Assembly (NCBI RefSeq): GCF_035984415.1
Contig: NZ_CP130720.1
Coordinates: 4,216,001 to 4,280,000, forward strand
Source of the DNA: Streptomyces sp. NBC_01296
Lineage (GTDB): Bacteria > Actinomycetota > Actinomycetes > Streptomycetales > Streptomycetaceae
Direction of reading: 5' to 3'
Length of the DNA: 64,000 nt
Shown: in pieces, positions 15,264-23,614 of the stretch
Position numbering within the stretch: position 1 is the first letter of the stretch
Layout of the letters: every line of letters begins with the position of its first letter
Made by a program: the position numbers and the translations under genes
The notes under the pieces: generated by a model
Told to the model about the DNA's origin: nothing
The model's input: only the letters and a program-made list of their open reading frames with translations
Database searches by the model: none

Positions 15264-16466
15264 TCACCCGAAAATGTGACCCAGTGTCCGGGCGGCACGC
15301 TCCGCATCGGCGAAACCGACGTAGAGCGGGGTGAACCCGAAGCGCAGGACGTCCGGGGCACGGAAGTCCCCGATCACCCCGCGGGAGATCAGGTCGTCCA
15401 TGACCTCACGGGCGTTCTCGGTGCGCAGGGAGACCTGGCTGCCGCGCCGGTCGTGCTCGGCCGGGGTGACCGATTCGACCTTGCCGGCCGGCACGTACGC
15501 CGCCACGCACTCCAGGAAGAAGTCCGTCAGGGCCAGGGACTTGGCCCGTACGGCTTCCACCGCGACCCCGTCCCAGGCATCGAGCGCGGCTTCCAGGGCC
15601 AGCATGGACAGGATGTCCGGGGTGCCGACCCGGCCGCGTATCGCGCCGGCCGCCGGGGCGTAGTCCGGGGTCATCGCGAAGGGTTCCGCGTGGCCGTTCC
15701 AGCCGGGGAGCGGGGAGTCGAAGGCCCCCTGGTGGCGTGCGGCGATGTAGAGGTACGCCGGGGAACCGGGGCCGCCGTTCAGGTACTTGTACGTACAGCC
15801 GACCGCGAGGTCGACCCCGTGCTCGTCGAGGTCGACGGGCAGGGCGCCGGCCGAGTGGCACAGGTCCCAGACGGTGACGGCCCCGGCGGCGCGGGCCGCC
15901 GTGGTGAGGGCCGGGAGGTCGTGGAGGCGGCCGGTGCGGTAGTCGACGTGGTTGAGCAGGACGACGGCGGTGTCCTCCCCCATCGCCTCGGCCGCGTGGG
16001 ACGGGTCGACCGGGACGACGGTGAGGCCGGTCATCCGGGCGGCCGACTCGGCGATGTACCCGTCGGTGGGGAAGGTGGACGCGTCGACCAGCAGCTGCGT
16101 GCGGCCGGGGCGGGCCAGGCGGGCGGCGCCGACCAGGGCCTTGAACAGGTTGACGCTGGTGGAGTCGCCGACGACCGTCTGGCCGGGGGCGGCGCCGATG
16201 AGCGGGGACAGCTTGTCGCCGATCCGCTCGGGGGCGGTCCACCAGGTGCCGGCGCTCCAGGACTGGATGAGCTCCGTGCCCCACTCGTGGGTGATGACCT
16301 GGGCGATGCGCTGCGCGACGCCGGTCGGGAGGGCTCCCAGGGAGTTGCCGTCCAGGTAGACGACGCCGTCGGGCAGGGTGAAGCGGTCGCGGAGCTTGCC
16401 GAGCTCGTCGGCGGTGTCCAGTTCCGCGGCGCGGGCCGCCAGGTCGCCCTTCGTCGGCTCAGACAT
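15264..16466 (-). CDS. kynU: Kynureninase
   Basis: This 400-residue PLP enzyme cleaves kynurenine to anthranilate and alanine. Typical signatures are DGNSLGALP near the N-terminus, GDSTSVNLFKAL, WDLCHSAGALPVDL, and the lysine-bearing GCTYKYLNGGPGSPAYLY. The gene overlaps the upstream dioxygenase gene by 8 bases, which indicates coupled translation. A 166-base gap separates it from the formamidase candidate. Confidence 0.96.
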   Translation of the reverse strand: MSEPTKGDLAARAAELDTADELGKLRDRFTLPDGVVYLDGNSLGALPTGVAQRIAQVITHEWGTELIQSWSAGTWWTAPERIGDKLSPLIGAAPGQTVVGDSTSVNLFKALVGAARLARPGRTQLLVDASTFPTDGYIAESAARMTGLTVVPVDPSHAAEAMGEDTAVVLLNHVDYRTGRLHDLPALTTAARAAGAVTVWDLCHSAGALPVDLDEHGVDLAVGCTYKYLNGGPGSPAYLYIAARHQGAFDSPLPGWNGHAEPFAMTPDYAPAAGAIRGRVGTPDILSMLALEAALDAWDGVAVEAVRAKSLALTDFFLECVAAYVPAGKVESVTPAEHDRRGSQVSLRTENAREVMDDLISRGVIGDFRAPDVLRFGFTPLYVGFADAERAARTLGHIFG

Positions 16467-17304
16467 GGCTTCGCGCCGTCCAGAGCTCGGGGAAGACGTT
16501 CTTCGTGGCGCGCTTCTCGAGCCAGGTCACGCCGGCCGAGCCGCCCGTGCCGGTCTTGGCGCCCATCGCGCGGCGGGTGGCGACCAGGTGGTCGTTGCGC
16601 CAGCGCCAGACGAGCTCCGCCACGTCCGTGAGGACCTCGCCGAGGCGGTGGAGGTCGAGCTCGGCGTCGGGGTCCGCGTACAGGGAGGTCCAGACGGCCT
16701 CGACCTCGGGCGAGGGCTCGTACCGCTGGGAGAGGTCGCGGTCCAGGACCGTCTGCGGGACCGGCAGGCCGCGGCGGGCCAGCAGGCGCAGCACCTCGTC
16801 GTAGAGGCTGGGCTCCTGGAGGGCCTTCTCGAGCTCCGCGTGGACGCGCGGGGCGCCGCGGTGCGGGACGAGCATGGAGGCCGACTTCTCGCCGAGCAGG
16901 AACTCCATCCGGCGGTACATCGCCGACTGGAAACCGGAGCCCTCGCCGAGGGCGGCGCGGTAGGCGTTGAACTGGCCCGGGGTGAGCTGGGCGAGCGGTC
17001 GCCAGGAGGCGTTGAGGGCCTCGAGCTCGCGGAGGGATCGTTTCAGCGCATCCATCGCGACGGGGATGCGGTCCTCGCGGAGGGCCTTCGCGGCCGTCTC
17101 CCATTCGTGGACGATGACCGTGAACCACAGCTCCATGACCTGGGTCGTCACCAGGAAGACCATCTCGCCCGGGTCGTCCGAGCGCAGGTGCTGGAGGTGG
17201 GTGAGGACGTCCGCCTGGACGTAGTCCTCGTACGGGGTCGTGCCGGCGAAGTCGAGGTTCGGGGTGTCCGAACCGGCTCCGGAGGCATCAAGGGTGTTCG
17301 ACAT
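16459..17304 (-). CDS. kynA: Tryptophan 2,3-dioxygenase
   Basis: This 281-residue heme dioxygenase opens the indole ring of tryptophan to give N-formylkynurenine. Family features include TPYEDYVQADVLTHLQH, FLVTTQVMELWF, and RRNDHLVATRRAMGAKTGTGGSAG towards the C-terminus, in short matching blocks. GAGGAG lies just upstream of the ATG of MSNTL, which sets the start; the open frame upstream is non-coding. It is the first gene of the tryptophan catabolic cluster. Confidence 0.96.
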   Translation of the reverse strand: MSNTLDASGAGSDTPNLDFAGTTPYEDYVQADVLTHLQHLRSDDPGEMVFLVTTQVMELWFTVIVHEWETAAKALREDRIPVAMDALKRSLRELEALNASWRPLAQLTPGQFNAYRAALGEGSGFQSAMYRRMEFLLGEKSASMLVPHRGAPRVHAELEKALQEPSLYDEVLRLLARRGLPVPQTVLDRDLSQRYEPSPEVEAVWTSLYADPDAELDLHRLGEVLTDVAELVWRWRNDHLVATRRAMGAKTGTGGSAGVTWLEKRATKNVFPELWTARSHV

Positions 17305-17506
17305 CGCTGTCTCCTCGACACGTGCTTCCGGGTAGCGGTCCGCCCCTTCCGATGGGTGAGTGGAGCCCCGGTCCCCTGCCCGCATCATAGGACCGGTTGG
17401 CGGATTCCCTCCAGCGCGGTGTGACCGGGGTCACAGTCACTTTTGGGACACTGTGGCCGATCGGGGCCCCGGTGAGAGGCCCCGATCACGTACATATGCC
17501 CGCGGA

Positions 17507-17920
17507 TCAGGCGCCGAGGGTGTCCGCCGCCGTCTCGGACGAGTCGCGCAGGAAGGTCGAGCAGCGCTCGTACTCCTCCTTCTCGCCGATCGCCCCGGCC
17601 GCCCGGGACAGGGCGTACAGGGCGCGCAGGAAGCCGCGGTTCGGCTCGTGCTCCCACGGCACCGGGCCGTGGCCCTTCCAGCCCGCGCGGCGCAGGGCGT
17701 CGAGGCCGCGGTGGTAGCCCGTACGGGCGTACGCGTACGACTCGACGGTGCGGCCGGCGGCGAACGCCTCGTCGGCGAGGGTCGCCCAGGCGAGGGACGA
17801 GGTCGGGTGCGCGGCGGCCACCTCGACGGCGGGCGTGCCCGCGGCCAGGGCCTCGCGGCCCGGCTCGTCGGGGAGGTGGGTGGGGGCGGGGCCCCCGAGC
17901 AGGTTCTGGTGAATGGACAT
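17507..17920 (-). CDS. DUF3151 protein
   Basis: This 137-residue actinobacterial protein of unknown function matches DUF3151: ALAWATLADEAFAAGR-like segments, AYARTGYHRGLDALRR and HEPNRGFLRALYALSRAAG. It looks like an alpha-helical, TPR-like fold. The start is the ATG of MSIHQNLLG. It is divergent from the transposase-derived gene. I recall the same family near fba in S. coelicolor. Confidence 0.88.
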   Translation of the reverse strand: MSIHQNLLGGPAPTHLPDEPGREALAAGTPAVEVAAAHPTSSLAWATLADEAFAAGRTVESYAYARTGYHRGLDALRRAGWKGHGPVPWEHEPNRGFLRALYALSRAAGAIGEKEEYERCSTFLRDSSETAADTLGA

Positions 17921-18119
17921 GGTCCAAGTCTGGGGTATCGGACCCCTCCGCGGTGCGGCGGTGGTGCGTACGGACGGTGGTCCAACCACCGCTGCGGCTC
18001 CCGTGGGTGAGGGGTGGTGGGCGCCCCACCACCAGTCGGCCCAGTCGTGTGCCCGGCACACCTCCCCGGCGAGGGGGCCGCGGGCCGACGGTAGGAGGGC
18101 CATCGACGAAGGGGGAGTC

Positions 18120-19358
18120 GTGAACACCACCATCAGCAGCGCGAGCAGCAGTACGTACCAGGGTGTCCGGGCGGGACGACGGAAGCTCGCGGACGAGGCC
18201 GTCGAGGAGCTGTGCGCGGCGGTGTTCACGTCCTTGCGGCGCAAGGACCAGCGGGAGCGGGGACGCCAGTACGTACGCGGGCTGCTCGCGGCGGAGGGCC
18301 GCAAGTCGATCCGCAACATCGCGCAGCAGCTGGGGGCGGGGGCCGGCGCCACGGCGGCGGAGCAGAGCCTGCACCACTTCATCGCCGCGTCGACGTGGGA
18401 CTGGCAGCCGATCCGCGCGGCCCTGGCGCAGTACCTGGGGCAGGCGGCTCCGCTCAACGTGTGGGTCGCGCAGCCGATGGCGATCCCGAAGGGCGGGGAG
18501 CACTCGGTGGGGGCGGGGCACCGCTTCGACCCGCACCGGGGCCAGATGTTCCGCGGGCAGCAGGCGTTCGGGATGTGGTTCACGTCGCCGGGGGTGGTGA
18601 CGCCGGTGGGATGGCGGCTGTTCCTCGGCGAGGAGCCGGAGGCCGCGCAGACCGCGTCGTACGAGGGCTACGAGGAGTGCGCGGTGACGGGCGCGCTCGA
18701 CACCCTGCGGGAGTCGGGCCTGGCGCCGCGGCCGGTGGTGATGGACATCCGGGACATCGCGACGCGGGCCACCCTGAACCGGTTCGCCGAGGCGCGGGTG
18801 CCCGTGGTGGGGCGGATCAGCCCCGAGGCGCGGCTGCTGGTGACGGACCCGCGGCTGCCGGGCTTCGGCGCGGGGACCCTCGCCGCGCGGGACATCCTGC
18901 AGAACGTCAGGGGGCTGCGGATGCCGGTGGAGTGGGCCGCGCCCGACGCGCCCGACGCTCCCGGGGCGCGGCGGACCTCGCTGGTGGCGGCGGTCCGGGT
19001 GATGGTGCCGGATCCGGCACCGGGACGGCGGCGCGAGGTGCTGCTGTTCGGCGAGTGGGAGTCGGCCCGGCGGCTGCCGACGCAGTTGTGGGTCACGGAC
19101 ATGGTGCGGACGGACCCGGGGGCGCTGGTGCGGATGACGAAGACGGCGCACCGGGTGTCGGCGGCAGCCGGCCTCAGCGTGCAGGAGATCGGGCTCCGTG
19201 ACTTCTCCGGCCGTTCCCTGCCGGGCTGGCACCGGCACGTGACCCTCGCGTCGGTGGCCCATGCGGCCCGCAGCCTGGAACCGGTGGCGCCCCCGGTTCC
19301 CGCGCGGCACAGCCTGGTCCGCCGCCCGCGCCCCCACCCCGCCCTGACGGCCCGCTGA
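18120..19358 (+). CDS. IS701-type transposase-derived protein, probably domesticated
   Basis: This 412-residue protein keeps the N-terminal region typical of IS701/DDE_5 transposases (YVRGLLAAEGRKSIRNIAQQ, LHHFIAASTWDW). The block that normally reads DDTGFPKKG reads AQPMAIPKG here (residues 117-125), so the first catalytic Asp is replaced. A second acidic region VVMDIRD is present near residue 208. I saw no flanking inverted repeats or target duplications. The GTG start has GGGGGA 3 bases upstream. It sits stably between DUF3151 and fba, which suggests a retained host gene rather than an active element. Its function is unknown. Confidence 0.8.
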   Translation: MNTTISSASSSTYQGVRAGRRKLADEAVEELCAAVFTSLRRKDQRERGRQYVRGLLAAEGRKSIRNIAQQLGAGAGATAAEQSLHHFIAASTWDWQPIRAALAQYLGQAAPLNVWVAQPMAIPKGGEHSVGAGHRFDPHRGQMFRGQQAFGMWFTSPGVVTPVGWRLFLGEEPEAAQTASYEGYEECAVTGALDTLRESGLAPRPVVMDIRDIATRATLNRFAEARVPVVGRISPEARLLVTDPRLPGFGAGTLAARDILQNVRGLRMPVEWAAPDAPDAPGARRTSLVAAVRVMVPDPAPGRRREVLLFGEWESARRLPTQLWVTDMVRTDPGALVRMTKTAHRVSAAAGLSVQEIGLRDFSGRSLPGWHRHVTLASVAHAARSLEPVAPPVPARHSLVRRPRPHPALTAR

Positions 19359-19385
19359 CCCGGGGCACGACCGCCCCCGGCCGGG

Positions 19386-19808
19386 CTACCTGCGGTGGTG
19401 GCGCGGAGTCCTGGTCGGGCTGGGGGTGGGGGTGGGGCTCTGGGTGTTCGAGCCCTTGACGACCTTGCAGTTCACGAAGACGAAGGGCTGGTCCTCGTTG
19501 ACGGCAAGAACGGTGTAGTTGACGTTCTTCTGGAAGCGCTTCACCAGGAAGTGTCCGGACCCGTCCACTGCCAAGGGCACGGTGGATTCACCGTCGTTGA
19601 GGGTCCGCGGGGCAGTGAAGCCCTCGCCGGAGATGGTGACGTACGTGTTGTTCGGGCCTGGGGTGACCGTGCAGCTTGCGGCGGGTGCGGCACTCGCGGT
19701 CGGCGCGAGGACGATCGCGCCGGACAGCACGAGCGAGCCCGCGAACAGGGAAGCCACTGCGCGTCGGGTGTTCAGTCGGGTGTGCAGTTGCATGAGGGTT
19801 GCTCCCAT
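19386..19808 (-). CDS. Small secreted protein
   Basis: This 140-residue exported protein has a signal peptide (VASLFAGSLVLSGAIVLAPTASA). It has a beta-rich middle with GPNNTYVTISGEGFTAP, reminiscent of IPT/immunoglobulin-like surface modules, then two Cys and a Pro/Thr/Ser-rich C-terminus ending in RHHRR. No catalytic features are visible. A second start (MQLHT) lies five codons in. It is convergent with the transposase-derived gene. Confidence 0.7.
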   Translation of the reverse strand: MGATLMQLHTRLNTRRAVASLFAGSLVLSGAIVLAPTASAAPAASCTVTPGPNNTYVTISGEGFTAPRTLNDGESTVPLAVDGSGHFLVKRFQKNVNYTVLAVNEDQPFVFVNCKVVKGSNTQSPTPTPSPTRTPRHHRR

Positions 19809-20035
19809 CAGCGAGAAGCCGGGAAGCGGGCGCCCGCTCGTTCATCCTCACCCGGTCTCCCCGGGGTGTCGACCGGAGACCGTTGGCCAGGCCGTCGACC
19901 AGTGCCTTTGACCTGGGCTTTGACCCGGAGAACATTCCCCCGGTCATGGTTCGGCGGGATGCCGGTGCAGAAGGGCCTGGCCCTGCGTCGTGAGACGGCG
20001 GGCCGGGCCCTTCGGCACAGCGGGTGGAGCGGGTA

Positions 20036-21058
20036 CTACTTCAGCTTCGTGCCCGTCGAGCGCAGGTTCGCGCACGCCTCGGTGACGCGCTTGGCCATGC
20101 TCGCCTCGGCGAGCTTGCCCCAGGTGCGCGGGTCGTAGGTGGACTTCTTGCCGACCTCGCCGTCGACCTTCAGGACACCGTCGTAGTTGCGGAACATGTG
20201 GTCCGCGATCGGGCGGGTGAAGGCGTACTGGGTGTCGGTGTCGAGGTTCATCTTCACGACGCCGTTCTCCAGCGCGGTGGCGATCTCCTGCTCGGAGGAG
20301 CCGGAACCGCCGTGGAAGACGAAGTCGAACGGGCTGGTCTTGCCGTACTTCTCGCCGACACCCTGCTGCAGGTCCTTCAGCAGCTCGGGACGCAGGACGA
20401 CGTTGCCCGGCTTGTAGACGCCGTGCACGTTGCCGAAGGAGGCGGCGAGCAGGTAGCGGCCCTTCTCGCCCAGGCCCAGGGCCTCGGCGGTGCGGATCGC
20501 GTCGTCGACGGTGGTGTACAGCTCGTCGTTGATCTCGTGGGTGACGCCGTCCTCCTCGCCACCGGTCGGGGTGATCTCGACCTCGAGGATGATCTTCGCG
20601 GCGGCGGCCTTGGCGAGCAGCTCCTGGCCGATGGCCAGGTTGTCGGCCAGGGTCTCGGCGGAGCCGTCCCACATGTGCGACTGGAAGAGCGGGTTCAGAC
20701 CCTTGGCCACGCGCTCGGCGGAGACCTCGATCAGCGGGCGGACGTAGCCGTCCAGCTTGTCCTTGGGGCAGTGGTCGGTGTGCAGCGCGACGGTGACGTC
20801 GTACTTCGCCGCCACGATGTGCGCGAACTCGGCCAGGGCGACCGCGCCCGTGACCATGTCCTTCTTGTGCTGGCCACCCAGGAACTCCGCACCACCCGTG
20901 GAGATCTGGATGATGCCGTCGCTCTCGGCCTCCGCGAAGCCGCGCAGTGCAGCGTGCAGGGTCTGGGTCGAGGTCACGTTGATCGCCGGGTAGGCAAACT
21001 TGCCTGCCTTCGCCCGGTCGAGCATCTCGTTGTAGACCTCGGGGGTTGCGATGGGCAT
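20036..21058 (-). CDS. fba: Class II fructose-bisphosphate aldolase
   Basis: This 340-residue zinc-dependent aldolase interconverts fructose 1,6-bisphosphate with DHAP and glyceraldehyde 3-phosphate. It shows ALHTDHCPK (metal His and catalytic Asp region), EVEITPTGGEEDGV, HGVYKPGNV and the C-terminal FHGGSGS phosphate-binding stretch. The length matches the actinobacterial long class II form. The gene stands alone, ahead of the secreted-protein gene. Confidence 0.98.
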   Translation of the reverse strand: MPIATPEVYNEMLDRAKAGKFAYPAINVTSTQTLHAALRGFAEAESDGIIQISTGGAEFLGGQHKKDMVTGAVALAEFAHIVAAKYDVTVALHTDHCPKDKLDGYVRPLIEVSAERVAKGLNPLFQSHMWDGSAETLADNLAIGQELLAKAAAAKIILEVEITPTGGEEDGVTHEINDELYTTVDDAIRTAEALGLGEKGRYLLAASFGNVHGVYKPGNVVLRPELLKDLQQGVGEKYGKTSPFDFVFHGGSGSSEQEIATALENGVVKMNLDTDTQYAFTRPIADHMFRNYDGVLKVDGEVGKKSTYDPRTWGKLAEASMAKRVTEACANLRSTGTKLK

Positions 21059-21293
21059 CTGTCCGCTCCTTGGATGTGCGGGGAGTGTGCGATTGCTGGC
21101 CCTGACCTGGGGGCGACGTAACCGTCGGGCTCATCTTTCCAGACTCCGCGCGACACTCCACCCGTGCAGGCTGGACCGTTTCACGTGAAACATTCGGCTC
21201 GGCCGGGAAAGAGCAGGTCAGGACCTGTGCCCGGACCCCCGGGGAGCTGAGTCACCAGTTCTCCGGGGGGCCAGAATGCGAGATCAGGCGAGA

Positions 21294-21833
21294 TCAGGCC
21301 AGGTCGAGGTCGGCGAGCCGGTAGCCGGTGAGGTACGGCAGGCCCGCCTCGGCGATGGCGTCCGCGGCCCCGCGGTCCACGATCGTGGCGACGGCGACGA
21401 CCTCGCCGCCGGCCTCGCGGACGGCCTCGACGGCGGTCAGCGGGGACCCGCCGGTGGTCGAGGTGTCCTCGACGACCAGGCAGCGCTTGCCCTTCACGTC
21501 GGTGCCCTCGATGCGGCGCTGCATGCCGTGGGCCTTCTGCGCCTTGCGGACGACGAAGGCGTCGAGGCGTTCGCCGCGCGCGGCGGAGGCGTGGAGCATC
21601 GAGGTCGCGACCGGGTCGGCGCCCAGGGTCAGACCGCCGACGCAGTCGAAGTCCAGGTCGGCGGTGAGGTCGAGCATGACCTGGCCGACCATCGGGGCGG
21701 CCTCGCCGTCCAGGGTGATCCGGCGGAGGTCGATGTAGTAGTCGGCCTCCTTGCCGGAGGAGAGGGTCACCTTGCCGTGCACGACGGCCTTGTCCTTGAT
21801 CTGCTGCAGAAGCGCATCCCGTACGTCACTCAT
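21294..21833 (-). CDS. pyrE: Orotate phosphoribosyltransferase
   Basis: This 179-residue enzyme transfers ribose phosphate from PRPP to orotate, giving OMP in pyrimidine synthesis. The PRPP-binding loop is CLVVEDTSTTGGSPLTAVEA. KVTLSSGKEADYYIDLRRI and GGLTLGADPVATSM are family blocks. It is separate from other pyr genes and lies 10 bases after the start region of the epimerase-like gene. Confidence 0.97.
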   Translation of the reverse strand: MSDVRDALLQQIKDKAVVHGKVTLSSGKEADYYIDLRRITLDGEAAPMVGQVMLDLTADLDFDCVGGLTLGADPVATSMLHASAARGERLDAFVVRKAQKAHGMQRRIEGTDVKGKRCLVVEDTSTTGGSPLTAVEAVREAGGEVVAVATIVDRGAADAIAEAGLPYLTGYRLADLDLA

Positions 21834-21843
21834 GGCCCCGAGC

Positions 21844-22653
21844 TTAGTTGTGCACGGACCCGGCCCGGGACAGCCGCCGCCAGGTCCACGTCGTGGAGAT
21901 CTCCAGCGGGTCCACGGGGCTGACCAGGCGCGGCAGGGAGTTCAGCCCGTTCGGCGGGCCGGACTGCGGCTCCACGCAGACGGCCTCGGGCTGCTCGTCG
22001 TACACGACCACCCACTCCGCCCGGCTGCTGATCTTCAGCTCGAGCTCGCCGGGCCAGGTCAGGGTGGCCAGGACGCCGTGCGGCATGCCGAAGCAGTCGT
22101 CCCGGGGGCCGGGCAGCGGGTCGATGCGCTTGCCGGTGGGCAGGTGGTCGGCGCCGCGCTCCTCCTGCCAGTCGGGTGCGAAGTCGAGGCGTACGTCCTC
22201 GCCGCCGGCGCCGAGGTTGCGGTGGAACCAGGGGTGCCAGCCCGCCTGGGCCGGGAAGGAGTCCCCGTACGTCTCCACGCCCAGGGTGAGGGTCAGCGAG
22301 TCGGGGCCCAGCTCGACGATCTGCGTGACCCGGCCCGGGTACGGCCAGGGCTCGGTGAGGTCGTACGTGAACGCCGCCTCGGCGGGGGTGACGCGGGCGG
22401 GGCGCCAGGGCGCGTCGCGGCCGAAGCCGTGGATGGCGTGCGGCGGCTGGTTGATCGGCAGCTGGTGGACGACGGCCCCGTCCTGGAACTGCCCGTTGGC
22501 CGTGCGCCCGCACCACGGCACCATCGGGAAGCATCCGTAGTGGGAGCCTTGGCGCAGCAGCTCCGTGCCGTCGATGCGCAGGCTGCTGATCCGGCAGCCG
22601 TTCTCCTGGTCGACGGTCACCTCGGCGCCGCCTGCGCTCAGTTGCGTACTCAT
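21844..22653 (-). CDS. Aldose 1-epimerase family protein
   Basis: This 269-residue beta-sandwich protein has galactose mutarotase-like features: MVPWCGRTANGQF, HAIHGFGRDAPW with the general acid His, and AGWHPWFHRN with the second His. It probably interconverts sugar anomers or acts on sugar phosphates. It precedes pyrE closely (10 bases) and may be co-transcribed with it. The exact substrate is unknown. Confidence 0.85.
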   Translation of the reverse strand: MSTQLSAGGAEVTVDQENGCRISSLRIDGTELLRQGSHYGCFPMVPWCGRTANGQFQDGAVVHQLPINQPPHAIHGFGRDAPWRPARVTPAEAAFTYDLTEPWPYPGRVTQIVELGPDSLTLTLGVETYGDSFPAQAGWHPWFHRNLGAGGEDVRLDFAPDWQEERGADHLPTGKRIDPLPGPRDDCFGMPHGVLATLTWPGELELKISSRAEWVVVYDEQPEAVCVEPQSGPPNGLNSLPRLVSPVDPLEISTTWTWRRLSRAGSVHN

Positions 22654-22682
22654 GCGGCCGACTCTAGGCGGTGTGCGGTGGG

Positions 22683-23567
22683 TCAGCGGCGGCGGCGCAG
22701 GGCTCGGCCGACCACGACCGCCGAGGCCAGCGCCAGGGCGGCGGCCGGGGCGATCCAGCGCAGGTTCGCGCCGGCGCCGGTGGTCGCGGGGGCGGGTACC
22801 GGGGCGTAGCGGCCGCGCGGGGGCGCATGGTCCACTTCCTCGGCGCTGCGGCCGATCATGGTGCGGCGGGCGTGGGCGGCCTCGGCGGGGGGCTGCGCGG
22901 CCGCGCCGAACCCGTCGATCTCTCCGCTCTCCCCGGCCTCGCCGCTCTCCGCGGTCCGGCCGAAGTCCGGGAGGCCCTCGAAATCGCCGTCCATGAAGGG
23001 GTCCAGGGACGGGGGCGGCACGTCGGTGTCGAAGACGGAGGCCGTGACCTCCGTGACGCCGCCGTCCTCCCCGTCGGGTGCGTCGCCCTCCGCCTCCTCG
23101 GCCTCGGCGATGACGTCGGTCATCGGCTCCGCCGCTTCGGCCGCCAGCGCCGCGAGCTGCTCGGTGGCCCGGTCCAGGAGCCGCTGGACGGCCGTCGCGG
23201 TGGCCTCCGGCGGGAAGGCGGCGGCCCGCCCGTCGGCGGCGGCCTCGGCGGTGAACCCCAGTCGGGTCCCGTCGTCCACGGGGGTCAGCAGCAGCGCCAG
23301 CGACAGCTTGACGGTCCCGCTGCCGCGGATCTCCGTGCCCTCACCGGTCACGGTGAAGACGTACGGATCCCGTTCGGTGACGGACAGGGCTCCGCGGTAG
23401 GTGACGGTGTTCCCGCCGACCCGCAGTTTGAGCCGGCCCGACACGGGCCCGGACGCGGCGTCGGCGTCCTGCTGGAGCCCGGGTACGCAGCGGGCCACCC
23501 GGGCGGGGTCGCGCAGCACGGCGCGGAGGTCGTCTGCCGGTACCGGCACGAACACCTGATGCTCCAT
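22683..23567 (-). CDS. SRPBCC-domain protein with C-terminal membrane anchor
   Basis: This 294-residue protein has an N-terminal SRPBCC/CoxG-like domain (VFVPVPADDLRAVLRDPARVARCVPG, with further strands to about residue 145). A long acidic linker follows, then a single transmembrane helix (IAPAAALALASAVVVG) and an arginine tail. CoxG-type proteins are linked to membrane assembly of molybdenum hydroxylases, but no such genes are nearby. The start is the ATG of MEHQVFV; the much longer open frame upstream is antisense to the next gene. Confidence 0.75.
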   Translation of the reverse strand: MEHQVFVPVPADDLRAVLRDPARVARCVPGLQQDADAASGPVSGRLKLRVGGNTVTYRGALSVTERDPYVFTVTGEGTEIRGSGTVKLSLALLLTPVDDGTRLGFTAEAAADGRAAAFPPEATATAVQRLLDRATEQLAALAAEAAEPMTDVIAEAEEAEGDAPDGEDGGVTEVTASVFDTDVPPPSLDPFMDGDFEGLPDFGRTAESGEAGESGEIDGFGAAAQPPAEAAHARRTMIGRSAEEVDHAPPRGRYAPVPAPATTGAGANLRWIAPAAALALASAVVVGRALRRRR

Positions 23568-23614
23568 GTGGTCGAGCCTACCGACGAGAGACCCTCCCGC
23601 ACCCGGTCCGGCGC

